This document shows positions 33,896 to 43,025 of a stretch of 64,000 nt of DNA, in pieces. Numbering within the stretch: position 1 is the first letter of the stretch; the number at the start of each line of letters is the position of its first letter. This stretch comes from Parasphingopyxis sp. GTDB lineage: Bacteria; Pseudomonadota; Alphaproteobacteria; Sphingomonadales; Sphingomonadaceae. The notes below the pieces were generated by a model that saw only the letters and a list, made by a program, of their open reading frames with translations, ran no database searches and was not told the origin of the DNA. Location: the NCBI RefSeq assembly GCF_028279465.1, contig NZ_JANQNS010000017.1, positions 45,133 through 109,132 on the forward strand. The letters are read 5' to 3'. Made by a program: the position numbers and the translations under genes.

Positions 33896-36435
33896 CCGCC
33901 GCCTTTACCCAGATCGAGTTCGGCGAGCTTGGCAAAGGCGTTGCCGGGCGCGGGCTTGCGGCGTTTGGGCTTCGGCGCGCGGCGGCCGCGCCACACCCAT
34001 TGGGCGGGCGCGTCTTCGGTGGCGGGTGCGGCCTGCTGAAACCCCAGGGCCTGCATCAGCCGGGCGAGTGCCGCATCGCTGAGACCGAGCGATGTCGCCA
34101 GTGCCGGATCGGGCGCGAAAGGCGCTTTGCCGTTGCGCGCGTCATGCGCCGCCCGGGCGACGCGTTCGGCCATGTCGATCCGAAGCATTTGCCCGGCAAA
34201 GCCGCGAAAGCCCGCTTTGCGCCATGCGGCAAGCGTCTTGCCCTTGGGTTCGGGGAGGAGCGTGGCGCCGGCGGGTGGCAGTTCCGGCATGCGCTTACCG
34301 TTCGCGACCGACGCCAGCGCCAGCCGCCAGCGCACCGCTTCGGGCTTGAGCAGCTTGGCGTGAAAAATGTCGAGCGCGCCGATCGTGAGGCCGAGCCGTC
34401 CGATCCGATGGCGCTGCTGTTTGTCCAGCGCGCCGAGGGGTCCGAGCGCGGTCTTGCGGGGCAGGATGCCGCCCGCCTCGACGAGCGGTGCAAGCAGCGC
34501 GCGGATCGCGGGGTCCGTCTTTTCCGCGCCGAGGACGGCGTCGATCTTGCGCAGCGGACCGAGCGCGCGTCCAATAGCCGCGTCCAGCCAAGCACGGAGC
34601 CGCTCGATGATCCGCACCTTCTGATCCGCGGTCAGTGCGGCAAGGCTCTTGTCGAGCGCGATCTCCGGCGTGAGCAGGGTTTTGCCGGGCGCAAGCCGCG
34701 CGACGATGGCATCATGCCATGCGAGGCGAACCGGCGCGTCCGGCTCCGTGACCAGGGCGAAAGCCATATCGTCATCGGCCGTCAGCGCGGCGGTGCGCTC
34801 CGCCCATTCGCCGCCCAGCCGCCGTTCCGCCGCGGCGAGCAGGCGTTTGGTATCGGCATGATTGGTGCCGGGATCGACCGTGAAGCGGAAGCCGGTGATC
34901 GTGCCGATCCGTTCATCGTCGACGGTAACCACGCCCTCGGCATCGACCCGCACCGGCAGCGCGTCTTCGCCCTTCGCGCCGATATCGCGCATCAATATGG
35001 TCGTACGCCGATCGACGAACCGCTGGGTCAGGCTGTCATGCAGCGCGTCGGAAAGGCGCTGTTCAATCGCGGCGGCGCGACTGGCGCCCTTTTCGGGATC
35101 GGCGAGCCAGTCCGCCCGATGCGCGACATAGGCCCAGATGCGGATCGCGGCGAGCCGCCCGGCCAGCGTCTCGACATCGCCGGAGAGGTTTTCGAGCGCA
35201 CTGACTTCCTGCGCGAACACGGATGAAGGGATATGGCCTTCGCCTTCCGAGAGATGCCGGAACAGCCGCCCGACGAGCCGGGCATGCCCGTCCGCGCCCG
35301 TCTTGCGGAAATCGGGCAGGCCGCAGGCGGCCCAAAGCCGTTCGACCATGGCGGGGTCGCCCGTGCGGTCGCGCACCCAGGGTTCTGCGGCCAGCTTCTT
35401 CAACACCGCGAGATCGACCGTCTCGGGCGCTGCGCGCAGCACATCGTCTTCGGGGCCGGCTTCGAGATCCGCGATCAGCGTATCGAGCGTATCGAAACGG
35501 GGATCGCCGTCGCGCCAATAGAGCTGCCGCAGAGCGGGAAATTCATGCGCCTCGATCCGTTCGATCTCTTCATCGGTGAATTGCGCATGATCCGCGCCTT
35601 CGAGTCCCAGTGTCCCGAAGGTGCCGTCGCGCTGATGCCGCCCGGCGCGTCCGGCGATCTGCGCCATTTCATGGATATGCAGCCGTCGGCGGCGGCGCCC
35701 GTCGAACTTTCTGAGCGAAGCGAAAGCGACGTGATGGACGTCCATATTGAGCCCCATGCCGATCGCGTCGGTCGCGACCAGATAGTCGACCTCGCCAGCC
35801 TGGAACATGGCGACCTGCGCGTTGCGGGTGCGCGGGGAGAGCGCGCCCATCACGACCGCCGCCCCGCCGCGTAACCGGCGCAGCATCTCGGCGACCGCAT
35901 AGACTTCCTCCGCGCTGAACGCGACGATGGCCGAACGCGGCGGCAGGCGGGAGAGCTTCTTGGGTCCCGCATAGGAGAGCGTCGAAAAGCGCGGGCGCGA
36001 AATGATATCGGCATCGGGGACGAGCGCCGCGAGCATCGGCCGCAGACTGTCCGATCCCAGGATCATTGTCTCCTCGCGGCCGCGCATATGGAGCAGGCGA
36101 TCGGTGAAGACATGGCCACGCTCGGGGTCCGCGCCGAGCTGCGCCTCGTCGATCGCGACAAAAGCTGTGTCGCGTTCGCGCGGTATGGACTCCGCGGTGC
36201 AGAGAAACCAGCGGGCCTTGTCGGGAACGATCTTCTCTTCGCCGGTGATCAGCGCGACGCTGTCCGCGCCCTTGGCCGCGACCACTCTATCGTAAACTTC
36301 GCGCGCGAGCAGGCGCAGCGGAAAGCCGATCATGCCGCTCGCATGGCCCATCATGCGTTCGACAGCGAGATGCGTCTTGCCGGTATTGGTCGGTCCGAGC
36401 ACGGCGGCGAGCGGCGCGCGGGCAAAATTGCTCAT
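33892..36435 (-). CDS. SUV3-like DEAD/DEAH helicase
   Basis: 847 residues from ATG 36435. Walker A is GPTNTGKT (14-21), motif II AIDEAQLGAD, motif III-like ILGSDSLRP, motif V VATDAIGMGLNMD, motif VI QIAGRAGRHQRDGTFG. The C-terminal 400 residues are an alphaproteobacterial extension ending in a basic PKPKRRKPAPGN tail. The closest functional relative is the mitochondrial RNA helicase SUV3, which works with the degradosome. Coupling to the S4 protein suggests a role in RNA or ribosome handling. Confidence 0.92.
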   Translation of the reverse strand: MSNFARAPLAAVLGPTNTGKTHLAVERMMGHASGMIGFPLRLLAREVYDRVVAAKGADSVALITGEEKIVPDKARWFLCTAESIPRERDTAFVAIDEAQLGADPERGHVFTDRLLHMRGREETMILGSDSLRPMLAALVPDADIISRPRFSTLSYAGPKKLSRLPPRSAIVAFSAEEVYAVAEMLRRLRGGAAVVMGALSPRTRNAQVAMFQAGEVDYLVATDAIGMGLNMDVHHVAFASLRKFDGRRRRRLHIHEMAQIAGRAGRHQRDGTFGTLGLEGADHAQFTDEEIERIEAHEFPALRQLYWRDGDPRFDTLDTLIADLEAGPEDDVLRAAPETVDLAVLKKLAAEPWVRDRTGDPAMVERLWAACGLPDFRKTGADGHARLVGRLFRHLSEGEGHIPSSVFAQEVSALENLSGDVETLAGRLAAIRIWAYVAHRADWLADPEKGASRAAAIEQRLSDALHDSLTQRFVDRRTTILMRDIGAKGEDALPVRVDAEGVVTVDDERIGTITGFRFTVDPGTNHADTKRLLAAAERRLGGEWAERTAALTADDDMAFALVTEPDAPVRLAWHDAIVARLAPGKTLLTPEIALDKSLAALTADQKVRIIERLRAWLDAAIGRALGPLRKIDAVLGAEKTDPAIRALLAPLVEAGGILPRKTALGPLGALDKQQRHRIGRLGLTIGALDIFHAKLLKPEAVRWRLALASVANGKRMPELPPAGATLLPEPKGKTLAAWRKAGFRGFAGQMLRIDMAERVARAAHDARNGKAPFAPDPALATSLGLSDAALARLMQALGFQQAAPATEDAPAQWVWRGRRAPKPKRRKPAPGNAFAKLAELDLGKGGG

Positions 36436-36637
36436 GAATGCAACATCGGGGATGCGGTGCGCGGGCGCAAGTCGTAAGCGCCGGGAAAGTCGCCGGATTC
36501 GGCCCATCGTCGACTGTTAACGGTTCGCCGCATCGGGGATTCGCTCGGTCCTGGCTTAATTTGACTTTAACGCTTTTTAACCACAACGGTCGAACCGGAT
36601 TACGCCCGGACTAAATCAGGCGATAAGCGGGGTCGGT

Positions 36638-38212
36638 TTGTATCATCGCAACGAATTCGAAGGCAGTCAGGGAGCCGGCACGGCCGCGCTTTCCTTCGAT
36701 TCCACCGTGCCGCCGGATGGGCGCGGCGAAACCGGTTCGCGCTTCCGCAAAGTGTTCGGAAAATCCACTGGCGCAGGTCGCTGGCGCGATCTCGATCTGA
36801 TCGTCGATCTGGGCGCGCAGGTCGGCAGCAAGACCTGGTGGCGCGGCGCGGCGACCTGCGCGGCATTATGCGCAACGACGATGTTTCTCGCACCCAGCGT
36901 TGAGGCCATTCCGACAATCGCCGAACCGATGGACGAGGCGCAATGGGACGAAGCCCGTGCCCAGGCGATCACCCCGCTGGCGCTGGGCGGCGATACCGGC
37001 CGCCGCATGGCGGCGACCGAAGCGGTAGAGCCGCTGGCGGGAACACCCGAGCGCCCGCGTATCGAGCTGACCGCCACGCTGGGTCGCGGCGACGGGTTGC
37101 GCGGCGTTCTGCAGCGCGCCGGCGTTTCGTCCGGCGAAGCGGCCGAGCTTGAGGCAATGATCACGGGCGCCGTGCCCATGTCCGATGTCCGGCCTGGCAC
37201 GGTCATGTCGATCGTTCTCGGCCGCCGGCCCAACCGAACCGTGCCGCGCCCCGTCGATGAGATTGCCTTTCGTGCGCGCTTCGATCTGAAACTCGAAGTC
37301 GCGCGCGTCGATGGCGCACTGCGGCTCAACGAAATTCCGATCGCGGTGGACGATACGCCGCTGCGTATCCGTGGTAGGGTCGGCGCGAGCCTCTATCGTT
37401 CGGCGCGCGCCGCCGGCGCCCCGCCCGCCGCCATCCAGGAATATCTGCGCGCGATTGGCACGCGGCTGTCGGTCAATCGCGATGTCGGCGCCGATGCGGT
37501 ATTCGACATCATCGTCGAGCATCGCCGCGCCGAAACCGGCGAAACCGAAATTGGCCGGCTGATCTATGCCGGCCTCGAACGCGGCGAACGTGAGACGCAG
37601 CTCCTGCGCTGGTCGGTCGATGGCGAGGATCAATGGTTCGAAGCCTCGGGCGTCGGCCAGCGAACCGGCCAGATGCTGATGCCGGTCAACGGACGGCTGA
37701 GCTCGGGCTTCGGCATGCGCCGCCATCCGATCCTCGGCTATCGCCGCATGCATACGGGCATCGACATCGCCGCGCCGACCGGCACGCCGATCCGCGCGGC
37801 GGCATCGGGCACCGTCAACTATTCGGGGCGCCGCGGCGGCTATGGCAATTATGTCCGGATCAATCATGGCAGCGGCATTCAGACCGCCTATGGCCATATG
37901 AGCCGGATCCTTGCGCGCAATGGCACGCGGGTCAGCCAGGGCCAGATCATCGGCTATGTCGGCTCGACCGGCATGTCGACCGGCCCGCATCTTCATTATG
38001 AGCTGATCCGCAACGGCCGGAAGGTCGATCCGCGCTCCGTCAGCTTCACGCGCCAGGCGCGGATTACCGGCGACGAGCTGCGCCGCTTCCGCGCGACGCT
38101 GGCCAACCTGCTCGAAGTCGAGCCCGGCGCAGCATTGGCGCGGCGCGAAGACCGCGAGGAGCCGGAAGTTGCGTCACGCGCAAATCGGCGGCCGGAACGC
38201 TCGCGGAGCTAG
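36638..38212 (+). CDS. M23 family metallopeptidase, membrane-anchored
   Basis: 524 residues from a TTG at 36638; its opening YHRNEFEGSQGAGTAAL matches the usual N-terminus of these sphingomonad proteins. One membrane segment lies at about 68-90. The LytM domain (about 350-460) has zinc ligands in RRMHTGIDIAAP and the HxH of GPHLHYELIRNG. It cleaves peptidoglycan cross-links in the periplasm, or activates amidases. Transcribed divergently from the helicase. Confidence 0.92.
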   Translation: MYHRNEFEGSQGAGTAALSFDSTVPPDGRGETGSRFRKVFGKSTGAGRWRDLDLIVDLGAQVGSKTWWRGAATCAALCATTMFLAPSVEAIPTIAEPMDEAQWDEARAQAITPLALGGDTGRRMAATEAVEPLAGTPERPRIELTATLGRGDGLRGVLQRAGVSSGEAAELEAMITGAVPMSDVRPGTVMSIVLGRRPNRTVPRPVDEIAFRARFDLKLEVARVDGALRLNEIPIAVDDTPLRIRGRVGASLYRSARAAGAPPAAIQEYLRAIGTRLSVNRDVGADAVFDIIVEHRRAETGETEIGRLIYAGLERGERETQLLRWSVDGEDQWFEASGVGQRTGQMLMPVNGRLSSGFGMRRHPILGYRRMHTGIDIAAPTGTPIRAAASGTVNYSGRRGGYGNYVRINHGSGIQTAYGHMSRILARNGTRVSQGQIIGYVGSTGMSTGPHLHYELIRNGRKVDPRSVSFTRQARITGDELRRFRATLANLLEVEPGAALARREDREEPEVASRANRRPERSRS

Positions 38213-38252
38213 TACGCGCCAATTACAAATTTGTGTTTCAAGGAGTCTTTTT

Positions 38253-38383
38253 GTCAGACTCAACCTATCGGTTGAGCGCGGCACCGGCCCGCACCCCCTC
38301 CCGACCTCCCACAGGGTAAACTCATTGGGAGGTCGGGAGGGGGTGCGGGCCGGTGCCGCGACGTTGCGCAGCAACGTTCTGAC
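38253..38383. repeat. Modular palindromic element, copy B
   Basis: Bounded by GTCAGA (38253-38258) and TCTGAC (38378-38383). The core 38277-38311 pairs perfectly over 35 bp with 38326-38360. Side hairpins: CTCAACC/GGTTGAG on the left, AACGTTGC/GCAACGTT on the right. Outside it, a second module (GCGATTTTCCGCTAGAAAAA, 38400-38420) is shared with copy A. It lies between the convergent M23 and HerA genes and fills that 218-bp gap. Confidence 0.85.
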
Positions 38384-38430
38384 AAATGAATCCCGGTGTC
38401 GCGATTTTCCGCTAGAAAAATTCTGAGAGA

Positions 38431-40116
38431 TTATCTTCCCTGGCTACGCCAGCGCTTGATCGTCCGTTTCACGATGCCCTCTTCGTCCCCGACATGCGTC
38501 CAGAGTTCGGAGAAGACCGGGTCGCTCGATGCCGGGCGTTTTTCTTCTTCGAGATTGTCGAAGGCGATGCGGATCGGCACGGAAACGCCTTCGCCGCAGA
38601 CGATGCATTCGCGGTTCCTGAGCGCCGGTATCACATCGAGAAAGCCGCGCGCGCCTTCGGGCATGGCCGAGCGGACATGGGCCTGGTCGCGATCATTGTT
38701 GAGGCGCATCGAGAGAATCGTGCCGCATTGCGATAGCACGCCCTCGGCAAGGTCCGACGGACGCTGCGTCACAAGCCCGAGCGATACGCCATATTTACGG
38801 CCTTCCTTGGCGATCCGGCTCAGAATTTCGCCGACCGCAGACTCCGCTTCGAGATGACCGGCCGGAATATAGCGATGGGCCTCTTCGCAGACGAGCAGGA
38901 TTGGGCGCTGCGCTTCGTTGCGCGACCAGATCGCATAATCGAACACCATGCGCGACAGCACGGAGACGACGACCGAGCAGATGTCCGACGGAACGCCGGA
39001 CACATCGACGATGGAGATCGGCTTGCCGTTGCCCGGCAGACGGAAAATTTTGGAGATGAACTCGGCCATCGTATCGGCGACCAGCATGCCGGAAAACATG
39101 AAGCTGTAACGCGGATCGGCCTTCAGCTCCTCGAGCTTGCTCTTGAGGCGCATATAGGGCGCGGTATCGTTCGCGGAATCGAGATGGCCCATCTCGGCGA
39201 CGATGAAAGACAGCAAGTCGGACAGCAGATAGGGCACCGGACTGTCGACCGTGAGCTGCGGAATTTCATCCGCCAGACGGCTCTTGCCGCGCGCCTTGAG
39301 CAGGCATTTGGCGAGGATATCGCGGTCGCGCTGCTTGTCCGCACCCGAGGTGGTGACCAGCACTTCGCAATGTTCTTCAAAGTTCATGAGCCAATAGGGC
39401 AGCTGGATATTGTTGACGTCGAAAATCTCGCCCGCGCCCTTGAACGCGGCGCTATATTCGCCGTGCGGATCGACCATGACGATATGGGCTTCCGGCGCGA
39501 GTTCGCAGATCCGATGCAGGATCAGCGCAACGCTCGTCGATTTGCCGGTGCCGGTGGAGCCGAGCACGGCGAAATGTTTGCCGAGCATGGCGTCGATATA
39601 GAGCGCGCCGCGGATATCCTTGGTTGGATAGACATTGCCAATCTCGATATGCGGCCGGCTTTCGGTGGCGAACATCTGCCGCATATCGGCGTCTGACACT
39701 GCCATGACGGGCGATCCCGGAATCGGGAAGCGCGTAACGCCGCGGCGGAAGCCTTTGACCCGGCTCGTTCCTTCGACGACGATGCCCTCGCCGAGAAAAT
39801 CGATATGGGCATCGACAAATTTCTCGTCGTTCGGGTTGGCAGCGAGCGTGCGGATATTGGCGACGAGCCAGCTATTGCCGACACGGATCTTGACCTGACT
39901 GCCAACCTGTCCGGCCATGGCGAGCGTCGGATCAGGGTCCGAGCGGACCTGGTTGAGCAAGGCGGCGTCGACGGCGATTCGCGAGCCGGAGCCCGCAATC
40001 TCGGTCACACGCCCGATGACGAGCCCTTTATCGCGGGCGACCATTCCGCCGTCCAGCGATGCCGTTTGCGTGTCTTCATCCTCCGCAACCGGCCGGAAAA
40101 CCCCCATTTCGTCCAT
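38431..40116 (-). CDS. HerA/DUF87-type ATPase
   Basis: 561 residues from ATG 40116 (GAGAG upstream). An N-terminal HAS-barrel (about 20-130: GLVIGRVTEIAGSGSRIAVD) is followed by Walker A FAVLGSTGTGKST (about 186-194), Walker B ILLVCEEAHRYIP and an Arg finger region LVTQRPSDLAEGVLSQC. HerA-like hexameric motors translocate DNA and usually work with the NurA nuclease; no nurA lies nearby, and close relatives also occur in phage-defence systems. Here it stands alone in housekeeping context. Confidence 0.92.
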   Translation of the reverse strand: MDEMGVFRPVAEDEDTQTASLDGGMVARDKGLVIGRVTEIAGSGSRIAVDAALLNQVRSDPDPTLAMAGQVGSQVKIRVGNSWLVANIRTLAANPNDEKFVDAHIDFLGEGIVVEGTSRVKGFRRGVTRFPIPGSPVMAVSDADMRQMFATESRPHIEIGNVYPTKDIRGALYIDAMLGKHFAVLGSTGTGKSTSVALILHRICELAPEAHIVMVDPHGEYSAAFKGAGEIFDVNNIQLPYWLMNFEEHCEVLVTTSGADKQRDRDILAKCLLKARGKSRLADEIPQLTVDSPVPYLLSDLLSFIVAEMGHLDSANDTAPYMRLKSKLEELKADPRYSFMFSGMLVADTMAEFISKIFRLPGNGKPISIVDVSGVPSDICSVVVSVLSRMVFDYAIWSRNEAQRPILLVCEEAHRYIPAGHLEAESAVGEILSRIAKEGRKYGVSLGLVTQRPSDLAEGVLSQCGTILSMRLNNDRDQAHVRSAMPEGARGFLDVIPALRNRECIVCGEGVSVPIRIAFDNLEEEKRPASSDPVFSELWTHVGDEEGIVKRTIKRWRSQGR

Positions 40117-40199
40117 TTTTGCTCTCACAGTCCGTGATACATCGACTGTTCGGCCTAGGGAAAAAGGGTAAACATTCCGCTTACCGTCTCGCGGCGTGT

Positions 40200-40982
40200 T
40201 CAGAGGCGGCGGAAGATCAATCCCGCTATCCAGCCCAGTATCAGCGATACCAGCACCGCCGCCAGGCCATAGAGAAAACCGTTTTCGGCCGCCGCGGTGG
40301 CGACGAACCGTTCGAAACCCGACTTGTCGATCCGGATTTCACGGACCTCGCCGGCCAGCACGCGTCCGTCCTGAATGAGGAAGGTCTCGGCCGTGTAATC
40401 GCCGACGGGGACCCGGGCCGGGATCGAGATGCGGGCATTGTAGAGCACGCCCTCGGTGATCTCGACCGCCTCGACCTGTTCGACATAGAGGCCGTTGCGC
40501 GCGCGCAGATCGACAAGTCCTTCGTCAAAACGCGCGGCTTCTTCGGGCGGGTTGGCGCTGGCCGGCGACAGTTGCAAACTGTCGATGCCAAGCTCGTAAA
40601 TCGCGGCGGTGCGTTCGTCGACGATGTCGTCGATCGGTCGCGCGCTCGCCAGCGCGTAGAAAGCGGGTGCGGACCGGAAACGCGCTTGCGCGGCGTTCAT
40701 CCAGATACCCATGCGCTGCTGCTTTTCGCGGACGAGGATCGACTGTTCGGGGCCCTTGAGTACGACGACGATATCGACCGGATCTTCGGGCACCTGGCCG
40801 CCTGGATAGAGGATAGCGCCATAGACCATCAGCTCCGCGCCGGTGAAGCTGTAGATGATCTCGATCTGCTCCTGGTCGACGGCGGGCACGAGCCGGGGGC
40901 GCGCCTGACCCATCAGCATCGGCACGGCGACCAGCAGGAGGATCAGGGGCGCTATGCGCGGGAAGAAGCCGGACCGTTTCAT
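40200..40982 (-). CDS. TIGR02186 family membrane-anchored protein
   Basis: 260 residues, start ATG 40982 overlapping the TSUP stop by 4 bp. N-terminal signal or anchor (MKRSGFFPRIAPLILLLVAV), a periplasmic domain with LVPAVDQEQIEIIYSFTGAE and ILYPGGQVPEDPVDIVVVLKGP, and a C-terminal membrane helix (LYGLAAVLVSLILGWIAGLIF). The TIGR02186 family is almost always paired with a sulfite-exporter-like permease, so it is the periplasmic partner of the upstream gene. Confidence 0.9.
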   Translation of the reverse strand: MKRSGFFPRIAPLILLLVAVPMLMGQARPRLVPAVDQEQIEIIYSFTGAELMVYGAILYPGGQVPEDPVDIVVVLKGPEQSILVREKQQRMGIWMNAAQARFRSAPAFYALASARPIDDIVDERTAAIYELGIDSLQLSPASANPPEEAARFDEGLVDLRARNGLYVEQVEAVEITEGVLYNARISIPARVPVGDYTAETFLIQDGRVLAGEVREIRIDKSGFERFVATAAAENGFLYGLAAVLVSLILGWIAGLIFRRL

Positions 40983-41893
40983 GTGATCTGAATCGAATAG
41001 ATTTCGTCGGGGCGCCAGCCGAGCCCGAGCGCCATGCGCACGGCAACGATGATAACGAGCGCCGCGAGGAAAAGCCGCAGCCATTCGGGATTGACCCGGG
41101 TCGAGAGCCGCGTGCCGACCTGCGCCCCGATAACGCTGCCAAGCAGCAGCAAAGTCGCCAACACGATATCGACGGCCTGCGTCGTCAACGCATGGACCAT
41201 TGTCGTCGCTGCCGCGATGAAGACGATCTGGTAGAGCGATGTGCCGACCACCACGCGGGTCGACATGCCGAGCAGATAAATCATAGCCGGCACGAGAATG
41301 AAGCCGCCGCCGATGCCGAGCATCACGGTCAAGGTGCCGACGGCGAAGCCGACGCCGAGCGGCGCCAGCGGCGAGATATAGAGACCCGAACCGTAGAAGC
41401 GCCACCGCCCCGGCAGCGCGGCGACCAACGGATGATGCCGGCGCGCGGGCGGCTTGATCGGAATGCCGGTGCGCCGCGCCCGGATGACGATCCAGGCTTC
41501 GCGGATCATCAATATGCCGATCCCGGTCAGCAGGATGATGTAGAGTATGCCGACCACGAGATCGATTTGCCCGGCGATCTGCAATTGCTGAAAGGTCAGA
41601 CCGCCGAAGATCGTGCCCAAAATGCCGCCGACAATCAGCACACCACCCATCCGGAAATCGACGCCCTTGCTGCGGGCATGGGCGGCCGCGCCGGAGACGC
41701 TTGTTCCGGTGATCTGGGTGGTCGCCGAGGCGACGGCTACAGCCGGGGAGATACCCGAAAAGATAAGCAATGGCGTCGTCAGAAAACCGCCGCCCACGCC
41801 GAACATGCCCGACAATATGCCGACCGCGCCCCCGAGCAGGATAATGAGGAAGGCATTGACCGAGATTTCAGCGATCGGGAGATAAATATCCAT
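40979..41893 (-). CDS. Sulfite exporter TauE/SafE (TSUP) family permease
   Basis: 304 residues, about eight membrane helices. The two inverted halves each have the TSUP motif: GILSGMFGVGGGFLTTPLLI near the N-terminus and LTVMLGIGGGFILVPAMIYL in the second half. TSUP proteins export or import sulfur-containing anions such as sulfite or sulfoacetate. Coupled to the TIGR02186 gene by a 4-bp overlap. Confidence 0.94.
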   Translation of the reverse strand: MDIYLPIAEISVNAFLIILLGGAVGILSGMFGVGGGFLTTPLLIFSGISPAVAVASATTQITGTSVSGAAAHARSKGVDFRMGGVLIVGGILGTIFGGLTFQQLQIAGQIDLVVGILYIILLTGIGILMIREAWIVIRARRTGIPIKPPARRHHPLVAALPGRWRFYGSGLYISPLAPLGVGFAVGTLTVMLGIGGGFILVPAMIYLLGMSTRVVVGTSLYQIVFIAAATTMVHALTTQAVDIVLATLLLLGSVIGAQVGTRLSTRVNPEWLRLFLAALVIIVAVRMALGLGWRPDEIYSIQIT

Positions 41894-41969
41894 GCCGGTT
41901 CTGGCCTACCGATTTTGGCGGGAGAGCGGAAGGTGCCGTGTTCGCGATGAACGCCATTTGACGAGGCGT

Positions 41970-43025
41970 CTAGAAATCGGCGCCGAGGGTGATTGCCGGT
42001 CCGGAATCCGGCGCGGCGGACCCGGCGACGCGCTGCCGCCAGCCCAGCGAGAGACGTGCCCCGCCATCGCCCATGGGCAACCGGATGCTGGCTTCCGGCC
42101 CGATATCGACGCGCGAGACGCCAGGTTGCGCGCCGGCCCAGATGCCTGCGCCCAGCGATAGCGTTCTGCGATCATCGATCGCGATCGGGTGCGATACGAC
42201 CAGCGCGGCATCGCCATAGAGATCGCGGCTGTTTGCGCCGACGACGCCCGCTTGCGCATAGCCATCGAGTTCGAAACCGAAGGGCAGGGGCGCACGGCTG
42301 ACGCCGCCCACCATGCCGAGCGACCAGGCGTTCCGGCCGCCCGCGTCGAGCGCGATGCGGCGCTCCGCGATCAACGCGACCGGAATATCTTCGGTGGGCC
42401 GGAGGGAAAACCCGATGGCCGCTTCGCCACCCTCGCCGCGCTCGATCGGCCGCGAGAGCCGGGCGGTCGCCGCCATATCCAGACCGGCCAGGCGCAGCAG
42501 GCGATAGCGGGCGCGCAATCCCATCTGGCTGCCGCCCAGCTCGCCATCGCCGGACAGCGCGCCAAAGCCGTCACCGGATCGCCACTGGACCCAGGCGGAC
42601 AGGCTGAAGCGTCGGCGGGCGCTTTGCTGGGCTGGTAAAGAAATGCCGGAAGAAGGCGGCCCTGCACTGGCCATCTGCGACTGCCTTCTGGTTGCCGGCG
42701 CATCAGCGGACGGGGCCTCGGATGGTTCGGGGAGGAGGTATGTCGATGACACACCCGAAAAAGTCGGCCGTGCAATCGTTACAGAGTCAGATTGCCGGGA
42801 TAGGCTGTCGCTCGCACCCGTTTCCGCCGTCCGATCCACCGATCGAGGTGCGGCCGAGGATGTATTGTCCGCATGCGGCAGCGCCGAGGCTCTTGGAGGA
42901 GATGGCGGCATATCCTCTAAGGTCGGCGATGGCGTCTCGACCGTCTCCCAGAATAGGATTCGCAGCCCGACCCACAGCGTCAGAATGGCGGCGACGAAGC
43001 GGACCGGCGGCGTAAAGCGGCTCAT
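41970..43025 (-). CDS. Partner of the NfrB-like glycosyltransferase, C-terminal beta-rich domain
   Basis: 351 residues, start ATG 43025 overlapping the glycosyltransferase stop by 4 bp. One N-terminal membrane segment (VRFVAAILTLWVGLRILFW), a Ser/Pro-rich linker (about 30-135), then a repeated-strand domain (LSAWVQWRSGDGFG, LRARYRLLRL, WSLGMVGGVSRAPLPFGFEL) ending GPAITLGADF. The beta part recalls the C-terminal domain of phage N4 receptor NfrA, without its TPR region. Inferred to lie at the envelope beside the glycosyltransferase. Confidence 0.65.
   Translation of the reverse strand: MSRFTPPVRFVAAILTLWVGLRILFWETVETPSPTLEDMPPSPPRASALPHADNTSSAAPRSVDRTAETGASDSLSRQSDSVTIARPTFSGVSSTYLLPEPSEAPSADAPATRRQSQMASAGPPSSGISLPAQQSARRRFSLSAWVQWRSGDGFGALSGDGELGGSQMGLRARYRLLRLAGLDMAATARLSRPIERGEGGEAAIGFSLRPTEDIPVALIAERRIALDAGGRNAWSLGMVGGVSRAPLPFGFELDGYAQAGVVGANSRDLYGDAALVVSHPIAIDDRRTLSLGAGIWAGAQPGVSRVDIGPEASIRLPMGDGGARLSLGWRQRVAGSAAPDSGPAITLGADF

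Noticed and set aside
38431..40116. HerA-like ATPase as part of a phage-defence system (HerA-Sir2/NurA type)
   Set aside because: Neighbours are M23 peptidase and TIGR02186/TSUP genes; no Sir2, DUF4297 or NurA partner is adjacent.
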